Below are positions 6,306 through 7,770 of a DNA stretch of 7,770 nt, in pieces; positions within the stretch are counted from its first letter, which is position 1, and every line of letters starts with the position of its first letter. Source of the DNA: JAVBOP01 sp031550405 (GTDB lineage Bacteria; Bacteroidota; Ignavibacteria; Kapaibacteriales; UBA2268); contig JAVBOP010000201.1 in assembly GCA_031550405.1 (NCBI GenBank), positions 1 to 7,770 on the forward strand, given 5' to 3'. The position numbers were made by a program, and so were the translations under genes. Under the pieces are notes generated by a model. It had not been told where the DNA came from and searched no databases. It saw only the letters and a program-made list of their open reading frames with translations.

Positions 6306-6336
6306 AAATAGCTTGCAGAGATTTACTGCACTATTT
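6306..6336. terminator. Hairpin after the regulator gene, possible terminator
   Basis: AAATAG-ct-TGCAG (6306-6318) pairs with CTGCA-CTATTT (6326-6336), giving an 11-bp stem with a two-base bulge and a 7-base loop, 38 bases after the helix-turn-helix stop. A T-rich tract does not follow directly, so termination is only possible. It may instead be part of the leader region of the next gene. Confidence 0.35.
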
Positions 6337-6350
6337 CAGTAGCTTATCTA

Positions 6351-6381
6351 TTGACTTGTATTTAAAATTTAGGTATTTTTG
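6351..6381 (+). promoter_or_regulatory. Candidate Bacteroidota promoter for the GLUG-repeat gene
   Basis: TTG (6351-6353), then 20 bases, then TATTTTTG (6374-6381). The second element is a full match to the -7 consensus TAnnTTTG and the spacing suits a -33 TTTG box. Transcription would begin near 6388, leaving a leader of about 105 bases that contains a small stem (CGGAA 6398-6402 with TTCCG 6416-6420). Confidence 0.4.
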
Positions 6382-6493
6382 TATTAATTATTTGAGACGG
6401 AAATAGATTGAGCCATTCCGCAAAAAGTGCGTGTTTTATTCTTTTTAAAGGAAAATTGGATGTTTTTAAAATTTATAAATTTTAGGTTAAATC

Positions 6494-7531
6494 ATGTTTA
6501 AATTACAATTAAACAAAATTCTTTTAATTATCTCATTAGTTCTTATGGGATATACGAACAGCCATGCAACATGGAATACTTTTGCTTCTGGTAATGGTTC
6601 TGCTTCAAATCCGTGGACTATCCAAGCAAAGCATATTTAGACACATTAGGAAAGTATGTTGATGCTGGCACTTGGTATTCAGGTTATTACCTTAAAGTTA
6701 CAGGCAACGTTGGTACTGTTACTTCTCCAATAGGAGGAAAGAAAAACGGTGTCGAAAGCTGGTTTTGTGGTAATTTTGATGGCAATGGTTATACTATTGC
6801 CTTAAATTTACAAGACAAATATGCTGATATGGTTGGTCTATTTGGTATGATAGGACCTGGAGCTGTTATTCAAAATGTAACAGTTTCAGGTGTTGTTAGA
6901 GGTCATTCTATGGTTGGCGGCATTGTTGGAAGAGCTTTTAGATACGGAACATCTAATCTTACAATAGAAAATACATAAATGTATAAACAAAGCTGAAATT
7001 GTATTTGATAACATTGACGGCGGCGAAGGTTGGCATGGTGGAATTGTAGGTGGTGCTTGGGCTAATATAGAAATAGAATGCTGCTGTAACGAAGGTTTAG
7101 TAAACGGAAATTGGAATGTTGGTGGTATAGCAGGCTCAGTTGATTTATATTCAAAAATTATCAGATGTGAAAATACAGCTAATGTGTTCACTGATTACAC
7201 ACAACTTGGTGGAATACTTGGAGTGGCATCCACAGATCCTGTTACGATGGAATACTGCAAAAATGCAGGCTGGGTAAAAGGAAAGGATATAGTTGGTGGC
7301 TTAGTTGGTTCGTTTAACAATTCAAATGGTGTTACCATATATAGCTGCGTGAATATAAGCAACGTAACAAGTGATAGAGGAAACGTAGGCTCTATTATTG
7401 GAAAACGAGATAATGATTATAGTGTAAGTACTTCTAATACATTCTATAATTCATCTTTGTATAGCGGTAAAGCGGCAAGAGTTCCAAGCAGTCTCACAGT
7501 AACCGATGAGCATTCGTTTTTTGCCACTTAA
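6494..7531 (+). pseudogene. Secreted GLUG-repeat protein, two frameshifts
   Basis: Three frames join into one protein of about 345 residues. Piece one (6494-6640, 48 residues) has a signal peptide (LLIISLVLMG core, likely cleavage after NSHA, residue 25) and the opening GNGSASNPWTIQ, typical of GLUG adhesin-like proteins. Piece two continues in another frame (SKAYLDTLGKYVDAG, to TAA 6976-6978). A GTG at 6613 is only its nominal start. Piece three is open from 6968, reads CINKAEIV onward, and ends at TAA 7529-7531. GLUG-type repeats run throughout: HSMVGGIVG, GWHGGIVGG, WNVGGIAGS, TQLGGILGV and KDIVGGLVG. Such repeats form beta-helical surface proteins. The shifts map to CAAG (about 6624, one base missing) and about 6970-6979 (one base extra), so the original frame is restored. 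No C-terminal sorting domain is visible, and the gene ends close to an insertion-sequence remnant. The cause is either gene decay or short-run sequencing errors. Confidence 0.8.
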
Positions 7532-7542
7532 TAATTAGTGAT

Positions 7543-7561
7543 TTTTTTCATATTGAAAAAA
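7543..7561. terminator. Perfect A/T hairpin between convergent genes
   Basis: TTTTTTCA-tat-TGAAAAAA is a perfect 8-bp stem 11 bases after the GLUG stop and 14 bases beyond the transposase stop. T- and A-runs on each strand suit a weak bidirectional terminator. It could also lie at the end of the insertion sequence. Confidence 0.45.
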
Positions 7562-7575
7562 TAGGGCTACTTGTT

Positions 7576-7770
7576 CTAATTAGCAGCAAAAGTAGGGCCT
7601 GTGAAGGCATTTTTGTTGTTTTTGAAGGTATAATTATTAATTTTTTTTAATAGTGAATTGGTAGTTTCAATGTTCATTAAGCGCCTTAAATTGTAGGTAA
7701 TTGCGTATAAATCAATTTCAGTTTGTACTTTGGTTTTGCCTCGACATAAAATCGGTATTTTGCCCATCCA
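7576..7770 (-). CDS. C-terminal end of an insertion-sequence transposase (partial, runs off right edge)
   Basis: The frame is open to the right edge of the window (a TGG codon precedes the ATG at 7767, which is therefore probably internal) and ends at TAG 7578-7576, giving 64 visible residues. The motif RGKTKVQTEIDLYAITYNLRRLMNI closely resembles the end of DDE transposases of the IS1182/IS5-like group (RGkxKVxxEfxLxxlaYNLkRvinI), which comes after the catalytic residues. Those residues would be outside the window. The last 30 residues (LLKKINNYTFKNNKNAFTG) are a lysine- and asparagine-rich tail without a known motif. The element's end should lie between about 7532 and 7575, but I cannot identify the terminal repeat without its partner. 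It converges on the broken GLUG gene. The transposase identity is good and the exact IS family less so. Confidence 0.72.
   Translation of the reverse strand, partial: WMGKIPILCRGKTKVQTEIDLYAITYNLRRLMNIETTNSLLKKINNYTFKNNKNAFTGPTFAAN

Overview
The window is AT-rich and looks like a member of the Bacteroidota. Three things suggest this: the VgrG-type spike resembles Bacteroidota contractile-injection spikes, most genes lack Shine-Dalgarno sites, and two candidate promoters fit the Bacteroidota -33 TTTG / -7 TAnnTTTG pattern. No rRNA, tRNA or CRISPR array was seen.

Left two thirds (1-4988), all on the minus strand and intact. In transcription order: a single-domain AAA+ ATPase (4988-3684), a signal-peptide protein with three C-terminal membrane spans that I do not recognise (3537-2299), a VgrG/gp27-gp5-type spike (2145-355), and the start of a further gene that leaves the window on the left (235-1) and is possibly a PD-(D/E)XK-type nuclease. 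A short AAA+ ATPase beside a Vgr spike is typical of extracellular (eCIS, Afp/PVC-like) contractile injection systems rather than of a ClpV-type T6SS. Tube, sheath and baseplate genes are not in the window. The three gaps between these four genes (119-153 bp) are each filled by a related hairpin-rich repeat element.

Middle (4989-5623): 635 bp with no gene. It holds a candidate promoter for the leftward genes, a block of nested inverted repeats (about 5085-5330) and a two-part inverted repeat (5432-5526).

Right third (5624-7770), mostly plus strand and broken. A divergent Crp/Fnr-type regulator is split by a frameshift into a sensor part and a helix-turn-helix part that overlap by ATGA. Next comes a secreted GLUG-repeat protein with two opposite frameshifts. 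At the right edge, on the minus strand, is the C-terminal end of an insertion-sequence transposase. The contrast between intact leftward genes and broken rightward genes suggests decay next to a mobile element, although single-base sequencing errors could also cause these frameshifts.

Inferred working model: the ATPase and spike belong to a contractile injection apparatus, the membrane protein may tether it or act at the envelope, and the leftmost gene may be cargo or an unrelated neighbour. The divergent Crp/Fnr gene is well placed to regulate the module but may no longer work.
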